From: Ahrensia sp.
Lineage (GTDB): Bacteria; Pseudomonadota; Alphaproteobacteria; Rhizobiales; Rhizobiaceae
DNA: 64,000 bases
Assembly: GCA_002698425.1 (NCBI GenBank)
Contig: NZXU01000090.1
Coordinates: 1 to 64,000 of the forward strand
Direction: 5' to 3'
A program made the position numbers and the translations under genes. Position 1 is the first letter of the stretch; each line of letters starts with the position of its first letter. Of this stretch, positions 54,475 to 63,156 are shown piece after piece. The notes beneath the pieces were generated by a model. That model saw nothing but the letters and a program-made list of their open reading frames with translations. It was not told the origin of the DNA and ran no database searches.

Positions 54475-54884
54475 CCCTTCTCGACCTGCGCGATCCAGTC
54501 CTTGAGGTTGTAATAGGTCGTCACGCGCGAAATCAGCCCGTCATCGACCTCGAAGAAGATGCCGGCCGGCAGCGTGTAGGTCTGGCCCGAGGCCTTGGGC
54601 AGGCCCTCCGCGGTCGCCTTGTAGGTGCCGTGCACGGTGAATTCGGCCGCGGCGCGCACGCCGCCCTCGCCCACCATGATGGCGATGTCGGCCAGCCGCT
54701 CGTCGTAATGGCGCGCCATCTCGGCATTGAACCAGCGGAACTTCTCCTTGCCGATCTCGCGGCCGCCCTCGTTGACGTCATGGGCGACGTCCTCGTGCAG
54801 GCAGGCGAGCATGGCGTCCCAGTCGCTTGCGTTGAAGGCGTCGAGATAGCGCCCGATCAGGGCTTTGGTGTCGGCTTCGGACAT
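54471..54884 (-). CDS. SnoaL-like / NTF2-fold protein, ketosteroid isomerase-related
   Basis: A 137-residue single-domain protein with the cone-shaped NTF2-like pattern: RYLDAFNASDWDAMLACLHEDV at the start and AGIFFEVDDGLISRVTTYYN near the end. Members are often isomerases, hydrolases or polyketide cyclases acting on small hydrophobic substrates; the actual reaction is unknown. ATG 54884 is preceded by GAGAGGAAC. It is co-translated with the acetyltransferase. Confidence 0.85.
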   Translation of the reverse strand: MSEADTKALIGRYLDAFNASDWDAMLACLHEDVAHDVNEGGREIGKEKFRWFNAEMARHYDERLADIAIMVGEGGVRAAAEFTVHGTYKATAEGLPKASGQTYTLPAGIFFEVDDGLISRVTTYYNLKDWIAQVEKG

Positions 54885-54948
54885 GGTCGTTCCTCTCAGG
54901 TCACACGGGTGATACGGAAACGCAGGCATTTCGCTGCGGGTTCCGTCG

Positions 54949-55419
54949 CTACATTCCTTCCTCGACCAGGTGGTCGAGATACTCGCCTTCATGCGCCATG
55001 TCCTGCTCATGCGCCGTCACCCGGCCGCGCATCGACATCGAGGCCTCGTGCACCGAACCCGGATCGCCGGAAATCAGCGGGTGCCATGCGTAGAGCGGCC
55101 TGCCCTCCGCGACGAGCCGATAGGCGCAGGTCCGCGGCAGCCAGGGAATGGTACGCACATTTTCGGGTGTCAGCTGCACGCAGTCGGGCACGCGCGCCTG
55201 GCGGTTCGCGTAATCGACGCAGCGGCAGGAGCCGTCATCGAACAATTCGCAGGCGACGGTCGTGTAGTAGATCTCGTCGGTATCATCGTCGATGAGCTTC
55301 GACATGCAGCATTTGCCGCAGCCGTCGCACAGCGCTTCCCATTCGGCTGCGCTCATCTCCTCGAGCGCAACACTTTCCCAGAAACGGTCTCGGAGTTCGG
55401 GCTTTGGGGCGGCGGTCAT
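54949..55419 (-). CDS. YcgN/UPF0260 family cysteine-cluster protein
   Basis: A 156-residue cytoplasmic protein of the YkgJ/YcgN group with the N-terminal cluster [14 protein letters not shown] and further cysteines in [20 protein letters not shown] and RTCAYR, probably binding zinc or an iron-sulfur centre. The conserved [23 protein letters not shown] block is complete. The function of the family is unknown. ATG 55419 aligns with the usual start. It is divergent from the SDR gene. Confidence 0.9.
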   Translation of the reverse strand: MTAAPKPELRDRFWESVALEEMSAAEWEALCDGCGKCCMSKLIDDDTDEIYYTTVACELFDDGSCRCVDYANRQARVPDCVQLTPENVRTIPWLPRTCAYRLVAEGRPLYAWHPLISGDPGSVHEASMSMRGRVTAHEQDMAHEGEYLDHLVEEGM

Positions 55420-55527
55420 GGCCGCGACCAATCACATGCGCGCCACAGTGGCAAGACGGAACGCAAGCCGGCCTCGCAAGTTTTCTGGCAAAGGCCTAAA
55501 ACCGTTCGAACGAGAGGAGAATGCGCC

Positions 55528-56232
55528 ATGCGTTTTACAGGCAAGACCGTCATCGTCACCGGCGCGGCCGGCAATCTGGGACGCGCGGTCGCGAAGAGGT
55601 TCGCGGAGGAAGGCGCTTCAGTGGCGCTGTTCGGGCACAGGCTCGAAAAGGTCGAGGCGGTGGCGCAGGAGCTCTCGGGTAAACACGCCGCCTTCGGCGT
55701 CGACCTGACGGACCGCGAAGCGACGAAGAAGGCGATCGCCGAGCTTACCGGGAAGCTGGGTGCGCCGGATATCGTCTGCGCCATCGCCGGCGGCTTCGAC
55801 ATGGGCACGCCCGTGCATGACGTGCCGGCGGAAGACTGGCAGAAGATGATGGACCTCAATCTCGGCACGCTGCTGTCGGTGCTCGCCGCCGTGACGCCCG
55901 GCATGATCGAGCGCGGGTCCGGCAAGATCGTCACCATCGGCGCGAATGGCGCGAAGACGGGCGGCAAGACGATGGGGCCCTATGCGGCGTCGAAATCCGC
56001 GGTGATGCGCGTCACCGAAAGCGCGTCCGCGGAACTGAAGGGCCACGGCATCAACGTCAATTCCGTGCTGCCGTCGATCATCGACACGCCGGAAAACCGC
56101 AGCGCCATGCCGAAGGCTGATCCGGGCAAATGGGTCAAGCCCGAAAGCCTGGCCGGCGTCATCGCCTTTCTCTGCTCGGACGATGCGAAGGACATCCACG
56201 GCGCGCTGGTGCCGGTGACGGGGTTGAGCTAG
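55528..56232 (+). CDS. Short-chain dehydrogenase/reductase family protein
   Basis: A 234-residue SDR with the nucleotide site VTGAAGNLGRAVAKRF, Asn111 (MMDLNLG), and catalytic Tyr152/Lys156 in PYAASK. The catalytic serine expected 13 residues before the tyrosine is Ala139 (TIGANGAKTGG), so the active site is atypical. Substrate unknown. GAGGAG stands eight bases before ATG 55528. It is a single gene between the YcgN-type gene and the immunity-like gene. Confidence 0.88.
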   Translation: MRFTGKTVIVTGAAGNLGRAVAKRFAEEGASVALFGHRLEKVEAVAQELSGKHAAFGVDLTDREATKKAIAELTGKLGAPDIVCAIAGGFDMGTPVHDVPAEDWQKMMDLNLGTLLSVLAAVTPGMIERGSGKIVTIGANGAKTGGKTMGPYAASKSAVMRVTESASAELKGHGINVNSVLPSIIDTPENRSAMPKADPGKWVKPESLAGVIAFLCSDDAKDIHGALVPVTGLS

Positions 56233-56255
56233 CTCACTTATCGCATGGCCGGCGG

Positions 56256-56726
56256 CTAATCCGGCTGAAGCATTCGATTGAGAGACTCAACCCATTTGTT
56301 GGGAACACCCCGATAATGATCGAGCAAGCGGTCTTCGACGTGTTCAGGATCCCACACCGCAGCGCATTCAAGGCCCTCGCACATTTCTCTTGTTGCCGGT
56401 TCTTCTGTGCCACCTTGGTAATAGAGAGAGAATTTTCCGCTGATCGCATCACGCCGGAAGAAAACAGGGGGCGCGAGCAGTTCGTTTTCCAGCGACGCAT
56501 GCCCAACGACCGGCCAGCGACGAGAACTGAGTGCCCGGTTCATCACCCAGATTCGGAACAAGACCCGTGATTTCAGTACGGTTTCCAAAGAGACATCCTT
56601 GGATAACGAATTCAGATCGTAGAACGCGATGAGTGGCTTCGCGAGAACCCGACCAAAGCAATAACTTCCGTCCGCAAGAGCAATTGCGACCACGTCTCCG
56701 TCTTTTGCTCGTTTCCCGACTGCCAA
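56256..56726 (-). CDS. Imm26-like immunity protein family member
   Basis: A 156-residue protein starting with KDGDVVAIALADGSYCFGRVL and IAFYDLN, the pattern of the immunity-26 family that protects against polymorphic or contact-dependent toxins. No toxin gene is adjacent. The coding region is clearly less GC-rich than its neighbours by eye, which suggests horizontal acquisition. The start is TTG 56726, six bases after GAGG. The family assignment is from motif recognition only and is moderate. Confidence 0.6.
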   Translation of the reverse strand: MAVGKRAKDGDVVAIALADGSYCFGRVLAKPLIAFYDLNSLSKDVSLETVLKSRVLFRIWVMNRALSSRRWPVVGHASLENELLAPPVFFRRDAISGKFSLYYQGGTEEPATREMCEGLECAAVWDPEHVEDRLLDHYRGVPNKWVESLNRMLQPD

Positions 56727-56751
56727 GTCTGCCTCTTTCTTCGAAAGTTAA

Positions 56752-57237
56752 CTAGCGCCTGTCCTGCTTGACGCTTTTGCCGAGGCGGATCAGCGCCTCG
56801 CGCAGGCCCTCATCCTCGATATCCTCGGCCAGCGCCGCGATGCGTTTCTCGTCGGCGGGCGAAACGGGCGGCTTGCGGCGCACCGGCTTGCGCTCGGGCG
56901 CGACGGGCTTTTGGACCAGTTGCAGCCGCTCGACCGCCTGGAAGCCGAAAAAGGCATTCACCCGCTGGACGATCTCGCCGGACTGGTGCTGAACATGCAG
57001 GGCCGACATGCCCTCGGCGGCGACGATCAGCGTCGCCGGCTTGAACGGATCGTCCTCATGGGCGCGGCGCGGCCAATTGATTTTTTGCGGACGCGTCGTC
57101 TCGGCGAGCATCGAAGGGACGATTTCCGGCCAGGCGGCGAGCAAGGCGCTGGTCATGCCGGCGCGGCGCGCCAGGACCGGGTCGAGCACGCCGGAGACCA
57201 GCCCGCCAAGCTGTTCCGGCTGGCGGTGTTTTCGCAT
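56752..57237 (-). CDS. DUF721 domain protein
   Basis: A 161-residue protein with the DUF721 core: VLDPVLARRAGMTSALLAAW, then TLIVAAEGMSALHVQHQSG and RVNAFFGFQAVERLQLVQ. The C-terminal part is basic and helical. DUF721 proteins include the DciA helicase-loader family, but this rhizobial form next to mutY has no assigned function. ATG 57237 was used; an in-frame TTG slightly upstream is an alternative. Divergent from mutY by about 120 bases. Confidence 0.85.
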   Translation of the reverse strand: MRKHRQPEQLGGLVSGVLDPVLARRAGMTSALLAAWPEIVPSMLAETTRPQKINWPRRAHEDDPFKPATLIVAAEGMSALHVQHQSGEIVQRVNAFFGFQAVERLQLVQKPVAPERKPVRRKPPVSPADEKRIAALAEDIEDEGLREALIRLGKSVKQDRR

Positions 57238-57357
57238 TCCCGGTTTGGATCCGTCCTGGGCCAATCGAAGGCTCCCGTTTCGCCGCCATGATAACGGCGG
57301 ATCGTTGCGAATGCGACGGCTTGATCTTGTGCCCGGCTTTCGCGCACAAGAAGCGCC

Positions 57358-58452
57358 ATGTCCGCCCCTGTCGAGTCCCTGCCCTCCGTCGCCGACCGGC
57401 TCCTCGCCTGGTACGACCGGCATGCGCGCGAGCTGCCCTGGCGGACCGGACCGGCGGAGATCGCCAAAGGCGCCAGGCCCGATCCCTACCGCGTCTGGCT
57501 CTCCGAGATCATGCTGCAGCAGACCACCGTCGCCGCCGTGAAGGACTATTTCGCGAAATTCACGAAAACATGGCCGGATGTCGCCGCGCTGGCCGCCGCG
57601 TCCGAGGACGACATCCTGAAGGCCTGGGCCGGGCTCGGCTATTATTCGCGGGCCCGCAACCTGAAGAAATGCGCCGACGCGGTGATGTCGGATCACGGCG
57701 GCGAATTCCCCGAATCGTCGCAAGGCCTGCGCGCCCTGCCGGGCGTCGGCGACTACACCTCCGCGGCCATTGCGGCGATCGCCTTCGGCGAGCCGGTCGC
57801 CGTGGTGGACGGCAATGTCGAGCGCGTGGTGTCGCGGCTCCATTGCATCGACACGCCGCTGCCGGAGGCGAAGAAACCGATACGCGCGCTGACACAGGCG
57901 ATGACGCCCGCCGACCGGCCCGGCGACTTCGCGCAGGCAATGATGGATCTCGGCGCAACGCTCTGCACGCCGAAACGGCCGGCCTGCCTGCATTGCCCGC
58001 TGCGCGACGATTGCCGCGCGCTCGACGCCGGCGATCCGAAACGGTTCCCCGTCAAGCCGCCGAAAAAGGCGAAGCCCGTCCGGCGCGGCGCGGCCTATGT
58101 CCTGACCAATTCCGACGGCGCGATCCTGCTCGAAAAACGCGGCGACAGCGGCCTGCTCGCAGGCATGGCCCAGGTGCCGACCACCGGCTGGACGGCGCGG
58201 CAGGACGGCGCGACCGGCACGTCGGAAGCCCCGTTACCTGCCGCCGGCTGGATCGCCTGCGGCACGGTCGGCCATGTCTTCACTCATTTCGAATTGCGCC
58301 TCGACGTGTTCCGCGCCGAGGGCGAACTGACGCCGGAACCGCGGCAATGGTGGAGCGCGCCGGAGACGATCGCCGGCGAGGCACTACCCACTGTCATGAA
58401 AAAAGTGTTGGTTCTGGCCCTGGACCACGAATCACAGCACGATCTGGACTGA
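57358..58452 (+). CDS. mutY: A/G-specific adenine glycosylase
   Basis: A 364-residue base-excision repair enzyme. EIMLQQTTVAAVKDYF is the MLQQT adenine-pocket motif, ALPGVGDYTSAAIAAIAFG is the helix-hairpin-helix, and VVDGNVERVVSR holds the catalytic aspartate. The 4Fe-4S ligands C-x6-C-x2-C-x5-C are present in CTPKRPACLHCPLRDDC. A C-terminal NUDIX-like domain recognises 8-oxoguanine. It removes adenine paired with 8-oxoG. It is followed four bases later by the HAD phosphatase gene. Confidence 0.95.
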   Translation: MSAPVESLPSVADRLLAWYDRHARELPWRTGPAEIAKGARPDPYRVWLSEIMLQQTTVAAVKDYFAKFTKTWPDVAALAAASEDDILKAWAGLGYYSRARNLKKCADAVMSDHGGEFPESSQGLRALPGVGDYTSAAIAAIAFGEPVAVVDGNVERVVSRLHCIDTPLPEAKKPIRALTQAMTPADRPGDFAQAMMDLGATLCTPKRPACLHCPLRDDCRALDAGDPKRFPVKPPKKAKPVRRGAAYVLTNSDGAILLEKRGDSGLLAGMAQVPTTGWTARQDGATGTSEAPLPAAGWIACGTVGHVFTHFELRLDVFRAEGELTPEPRQWWSAPETIAGEALPTVMKKVLVLALDHESQHDLD

Positions 58453-58455
58453 GCC

Positions 58456-59067
58456 ATGACCGAGATCCGCCATATCGTCTTCGACATCGGCAAGGTGCTG
58501 GTGCATTACGACCCGGAGCTGCCGTTCCGCCGCATCATTCCCGACCACCGGCGCAGGGCCTGGTTTCTCTCCGAGGTCTGCTCGAACGACTGGAACGTGG
58601 AACAGGATCGCGGCCGGACCTGGATCGAGGCGGAAGACGAGCTGATCTCGCGCTTTCCCGACGAGGCGGACAATATCCGCGCCTTTCGCCGTCACTGGAC
58701 CGAGATGGTGCCCTACGCCTATGAGGACAGCGTCGCGATCCTGCGCGAACAGCTCGACGCCGGCCGCGACGTGACGATGCTCACCAATTTCGCCTCCGAC
58801 ACGTTTCGCGAGGCGCAGGAGATCTACCCCTTCCTGAAGGCGTCGCGCGGGGTCACCGTCTCCGGCGACATCCGCATCATCAAGCCCGATCCCGCGATCT
58901 ATGCGCATCACACGCGCGAATTCGGCCTCGATCCGGCGGCGACGCTGTTCATCGACGATTCGGAAAAGAACGTGGCCGCCGCCCGCGCATTCGGCTGGCA
59001 GGCCGTACAGTTCGAGGATGCGGAGCAATTGCGCGCGGATCTGGCGGACTACAAGCTCGCGGCATGA
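58456..59067 (+). CDS. HAD-family hydrolase (HAD-IA, YihX-like)
   Basis: A 203-residue phosphatase-like protein: motif I HIVFDIGKVLVHYD (nucleophile Asp in FDIG), motif II MLTNFAS, the motif III lysine in IIKPDPAIY and motif IV TLFIDDSEKN. The second motif I aspartate is Gly-Lys, as in YihX-type HADs. The substrate is probably a sugar or small phosphate ester. It lies in a mutY-HAD-FMN reductase run on the plus strand and overlaps the next gene by ATGA. Confidence 0.9.
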   Translation: MTEIRHIVFDIGKVLVHYDPELPFRRIIPDHRRRAWFLSEVCSNDWNVEQDRGRTWIEAEDELISRFPDEADNIRAFRRHWTEMVPYAYEDSVAILREQLDAGRDVTMLTNFASDTFREAQEIYPFLKASRGVTVSGDIRIIKPDPAIYAHHTREFGLDPAATLFIDDSEKNVAAARAFGWQAVQFEDAEQLRADLADYKLAA

Positions 59068-59594
59068 AGCTCCTCGGCCTGTCGGGCAGCCTGCGCGCCG
59101 GTTCCGGCAACACGGCCCTGCTGCATGCTTTTGCCGCCACTGCGCCGGACGGCTTCGATGTCGAGGTGTTCGACGGGCTGGGAGACCTGCCGTTGTTCTC
59201 GCCCGACAAGGAAGCCGACACGCCGCAGAGCGTGCTGCGCCTCGCCGCCCGTGTCGAGGCGTGCGACGGCATCCTGATCGCCTGCCCCGAATATGCCCAC
59301 GGCATTCCCGGCGCCTTCAAGAACGCGCTCGACTGGCTGGTGTCCCGCTTCGAAATCCCCGGAAAACCGGCGATGCTGGTGCATGCTTCGACGCGCAGCC
59401 TCTATCTGCGGGAGCATTTGCGCGAAGTGCTGAGGACGATCTCCTGCCGGCTCTATCCGGAAGAGGAGTTCGAGGTGCATCTGATCAGGAAGGACCGGCG
59501 GGAGATCGACGCGATCCTGTCGACCGGAGAGATGCGCGCGGCGATGCGCATGAAACTGGAGGCGTTCGCGCGCTTCGCCGCGCAGGAAGGCTGA
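59064..59594 (+). CDS. NAD(P)H-dependent FMN reductase family protein
   Basis: A 176-residue flavodoxin-fold protein with LGLSGSLRAGSGNTALL at the phosphate-binding start and CPEYAHGIPGAFKNALDWL, the flavin-binding signature of the ArsH/SsuE/ChrR group. It transfers electrons from NAD(P)H through FMN to quinones, chromate or other acceptors; the physiological acceptor is not evident. Start and stop positions indicate coupling with the HAD gene. It converges with ccrM. Confidence 0.9.
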   Translation: MKLLGLSGSLRAGSGNTALLHAFAATAPDGFDVEVFDGLGDLPLFSPDKEADTPQSVLRLAARVEACDGILIACPEYAHGIPGAFKNALDWLVSRFEIPGKPAMLVHASTRSLYLREHLREVLRTISCRLYPEEEFEVHLIRKDRREIDAILSTGEMRAAMRMKLEAFARFAAQEG

Positions 59595-59601
59595 GCCGGG
59601 A

Positions 59602-60777
<1,176 letters not shown>

Positions 60778-60817
60778 TTACGCAGAACAATACCGGACGC
60801 ATGGTTACCCAACGCGG

Positions 60818-60832
60818 TTAATGACGGGTTAG
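60818..60832 (-). promoter_or_regulatory. CtrA-like box upstream of ccrM
   Basis: On the minus strand the site reads CTAA-CCCGTCA-TTAA, one mismatch from TTAA-N7-TTAA. It precedes the ccrM start by about 55 bases. CtrA activation of ccrM is established in Caulobacter and reported in rhizobia; here it is inferred from the site alone. Confidence 0.5.
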
Positions 60833-60864
60833 CGGGACGAGAAGAATTCGAATGAACGAGAGCA

Positions 60865-61323
60865 CTACCCGCAAAAGGCGGGCTTGCTCGTCCAGGGGCT
60901 GTCCTTCAGCTTCTCCTCGAAATCGGCATTGATGTCGGCGAGCGTGATCTCGGCGAAGCGGCCGAGCAGCAACGCCCTCGCCTCGTCCAGCGTCGCCTCC
61001 AGCCTTTCGTCGATCGCCTGTTCGACCAGGCAATCCGCCTTTTCGCCGGTCGGGCCGAAGGCGAAGACCGCGGGTTCGCCGAGTGCGCGATAGACATCGA
61101 GCAGCGTGATCTCTTCCAGCGGCACGGCCAGCGCCCAGCCGCCGCCATGGCCTTTCCGGGAGGTCAGGAACCCGGCGTCGCGCAATCCCGCCATGGTGCG
61201 GCGCGCGACGACGGGATTGGTCGACATGAAACCCGCCACGGCTTCCGACGTCAGCGGCTCGTCATGTTCGGCCATGTGGATCAGCACATGCAGCATGCGC
61301 GACAGGCGGCTGTCTCTTCTCAC
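60865..61323 (-). CDS. Rrf2-family transcriptional regulator
   Basis: A 152-residue winged-helix regulator: SRMLHVLIHMAEHDEPLTSE, ARRTMAGLRDAGFLTSRKGHGGGW and the wing VPLEEITLLDVYRALGEP. It lacks the three-cysteine cluster of IscR/NsrR, so it is probably of the YwnA/redox or ligand-binding kind; two cysteines remain (DCLVEQ and the C-terminal FCG). GTG 61323, seven bases after AGGA, is preferred, because ATG 61386 would lie inside the large inverted repeat. It is divergent from a thioredoxin-reductase-like gene, its probable target. Confidence 0.85.
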   Translation of the reverse strand: MRRDSRLSRMLHVLIHMAEHDEPLTSEAVAGFMSTNPVVARRTMAGLRDAGFLTSRKGHGGGWALAVPLEEITLLDVYRALGEPAVFAFGPTGEKADCLVEQAIDERLEATLDEARALLLGRFAEITLADINADFEEKLKDSPWTSKPAFCG

Positions 61324-61370
61324 GATCTTTTCCTTGTCGTTTCCGTCGAATTCTAGGCGCTTCCCGTCCA

Positions 61371-61435
61371 TCACGCAACTTTTCATGTTCCATGATATTG
61401 ACTCGCATGATCATGGAACTTTAAAAGTTGCGTGA
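61371..61435. promoter_or_regulatory. Large inverted repeat, probable Rrf2 operator
   Basis: Arms of 26 bases (61371-61396 and 61410-61435) match at 24 positions around a 13-base spacer; the inner ten bases GTTCCATGAT/ATCATGGAAC and the outer thirteen TCACGCAACTTTT/AAAAGTTGCGTGA are perfect. The element fills the space between the divergent regulator and oxidoreductase and overlaps the predicted promoter, as expected for an autoregulated repressor. Confidence 0.75.
61398..61426 (+). promoter_or_regulatory. Predicted promoter for the thioredoxin-reductase-like gene
   Basis: TTGACT (61398-61403) and TTAAAA (61421-61426) are separated by 17 bases. The -35 is near consensus, the -10 only fair. 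The site lies largely in the spacer and right arm of the inverted repeat, so bound regulator would block it. Confidence 0.5.
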
Positions 61436-61456
61436 ATGAACAAACGGGAGAAAGCC

Positions 61457-62347
61457 ATGTTCGACGCAATCGTTATCGGCGGCGGCTTCGCCGGCCTGTC
61501 GGCCACCATCTATCTCGCCCGCGCACGCCGCCGGGTGCTGCTGGTCGACGCCGGCAGCCCGCGCAACCGTTTCGCCGACGCCTCGCATGGCTTCCTCGGC
61601 ATGGACGGCAAGTCGCCGATGGCGATCCGCAGCGCCGGACGGGCGGAACTCGCCGCCTACGACAATGTCTCGTTTCTCGACAGCGAGGCCGCCGACGCGC
61701 GCGAGGAGGAAGACGGTTTCACGATCACGATGAGCGACGGCCGAACCGAGCAGGCGCGCCGGCTGGTGCTGGCGACCGGCGTCACCGACGTCCTGCCGGA
61801 GGTCGACGGGCTTGCGGAGCGCTGGGGCAAAAGCGTCCTGCACTGCCCGTTCTGCCATGGCTACGAATTTCGCGACCGGCCGCTGGGCGTGCTCGCCACC
61901 GGGCCGGCTTCCGCGCATCAGGGCGACCTCATTCCGGATTGGGGGCCGACCACCTATTTCACCCAGGGCGAATTCGAGCCTTCCGGCGAGGAGCTCCAAC
62001 GGTTCGCGGCGCGCGGCGTCGCCGTCGAGCGCACGTCGGTGATCGATCTTGTCGGCGACGCGCCGCATCTCGAGGCCGCGCGTCTGGCCGACGGGAGAAC
62101 GATCCCGCTGGCCGCCCTGTTCACCGCGCCGAAGCTGAAAATGGCAAGCCCGATCGCCGAACGGCTCGATTGCGAATTCGTCGAGGGCGTGCTCGGCCCG
62201 CATCTGCTCGTCGACGCAATGAAACAGACCAGCGTGACCGGCGTCTTTGCGGCAGGCGACATGGCCATGCCGATGCACAGCGCCCTGCTCGCCTCGTCGG
62301 CGGGCATGATGGCCGGCGTCGCGGCCTACCGGTCGCTGATCGCCTGA
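61457..62347 (+). CDS. Thioredoxin-reductase-like NAD(P)/FAD oxidoreductase
   Basis: A 296-residue flavoenzyme: FAD site AIVIGGGFAGLSATIYLAR, redox-active CxxC in HCPFCHGYEF and C-terminal FAD motif GVFAAGDMAMPMHSALLAS. It is shorter than canonical TrxB and similar to the group of stand-alone oxidoreductases regulated by Rrf2 or MarR proteins. A disulfide substrate or small-molecule oxidation is possible. ATG 61457 follows GGGAG by six bases; ATG 61436 at the edge of the operator is less likely. Confidence 0.88.
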   Translation: MFDAIVIGGGFAGLSATIYLARARRRVLLVDAGSPRNRFADASHGFLGMDGKSPMAIRSAGRAELAAYDNVSFLDSEAADAREEEDGFTITMSDGRTEQARRLVLATGVTDVLPEVDGLAERWGKSVLHCPFCHGYEFRDRPLGVLATGPASAHQGDLIPDWGPTTYFTQGEFEPSGEELQRFAARGVAVERTSVIDLVGDAPHLEAARLADGRTIPLAALFTAPKLKMASPIAERLDCEFVEGVLGPHLLVDAMKQTSVTGVFAAGDMAMPMHSALLASSAGMMAGVAAYRSLIA

Positions 62348-62360
62348 TCGGCGCCCCCGC

Positions 62361-62930
62361 TTACTGCGTGTTGTAGGGCCCTTCGTCGAAGCCGACGAAG
62401 ACCTGCAGGTTCTGTTGCGTCGGTGCGGGAAGCACGACCTGGCTATCCTTGAAGATGAATTGCGTCGCGCCGGCATTGGGCGCGACGGCGACCTGGATCT
62501 TTCCGAGCTGCGAATAGGGCACGTTCTCGCCCTGGCGGATCGCCACGCGCAGCGGCAGTTCAAGCGCTCCCGACTGTCCCTTCGGGCCTTCGACGACGCG
62601 GCCGGCGGCGACGACTTCCATGAAGAGCTGGCCGCCCTGGTAGCGGCAGGTGCGGGTCACGTCGGTGATCGTCGCCAGATAGATGATCTCGTTGGGATCG
62701 CCGTCATTGCCCCTCGTATAGGTGCGCAGGATGGCGGTGCCTTCGCGAAGCTCGATGCGCGGACAATAGGCGCGCAGGTCCGCGCCCGTCAGTTCCTCGT
62801 CGCCCGGCTTGCCCTTCGCCGACCGGCTTCCGAGACCGTCGCCGAGATTGGCCGTCTGGCATGAAGCCACTGTCAAAAGAGCAAGAAGTGCGCCGAAACG
62901 TGCGAGGTTGCTGGCCTTGACGATACGCAT
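62361..62930 (-). CDS. Predicted lipoprotein of unknown function
   Basis: A 189-residue protein with an N-terminal hydrophobic segment ending in the lipobox LTVASC, so it is probably lipidated and envelope-anchored. The mature part includes YCPRIELREGTAILRTYTRG and TRTCRYQGGQLFMEVVAAGR, a conserved pattern in rhizobial hypothetical lipoproteins. No enzymatic motif is present. ATG 62930 gives a proper signal sequence. It is convergent with the oxidoreductase and divergent from thrC. Confidence 0.8.
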   Translation of the reverse strand: MRIVKASNLARFGALLALLTVASCQTANLGDGLGSRSAKGKPGDEELTGADLRAYCPRIELREGTAILRTYTRGNDGDPNEIIYLATITDVTRTCRYQGGQLFMEVVAAGRVVEGPKGQSGALELPLRVAIRQGENVPYSQLGKIQVAVAPNAGATQFIFKDSQVVLPAPTQQNLQVFVGFDEGPYNTQ

Positions 62931-63156
62931 GTCGATCCCGTTTATCCCGTATTCCCGTTGCGTCCCCCGCCGCCAATACCATGATAAAAATGGCGATTCA
63001 GCGGTCGCGGCGGCACCATCCATAGCTTTGTATGCTTCGTCAATGCCGGCGGGGACGACCGCTGTGGGCGATGGGGTTTGGAAATGGCCGGTTTTCGGCT
63101 AATGAGCGCGCGGCAAATCCCCGCGCGATCCGCGCGCAACAGTTGAGTGAACGCCC

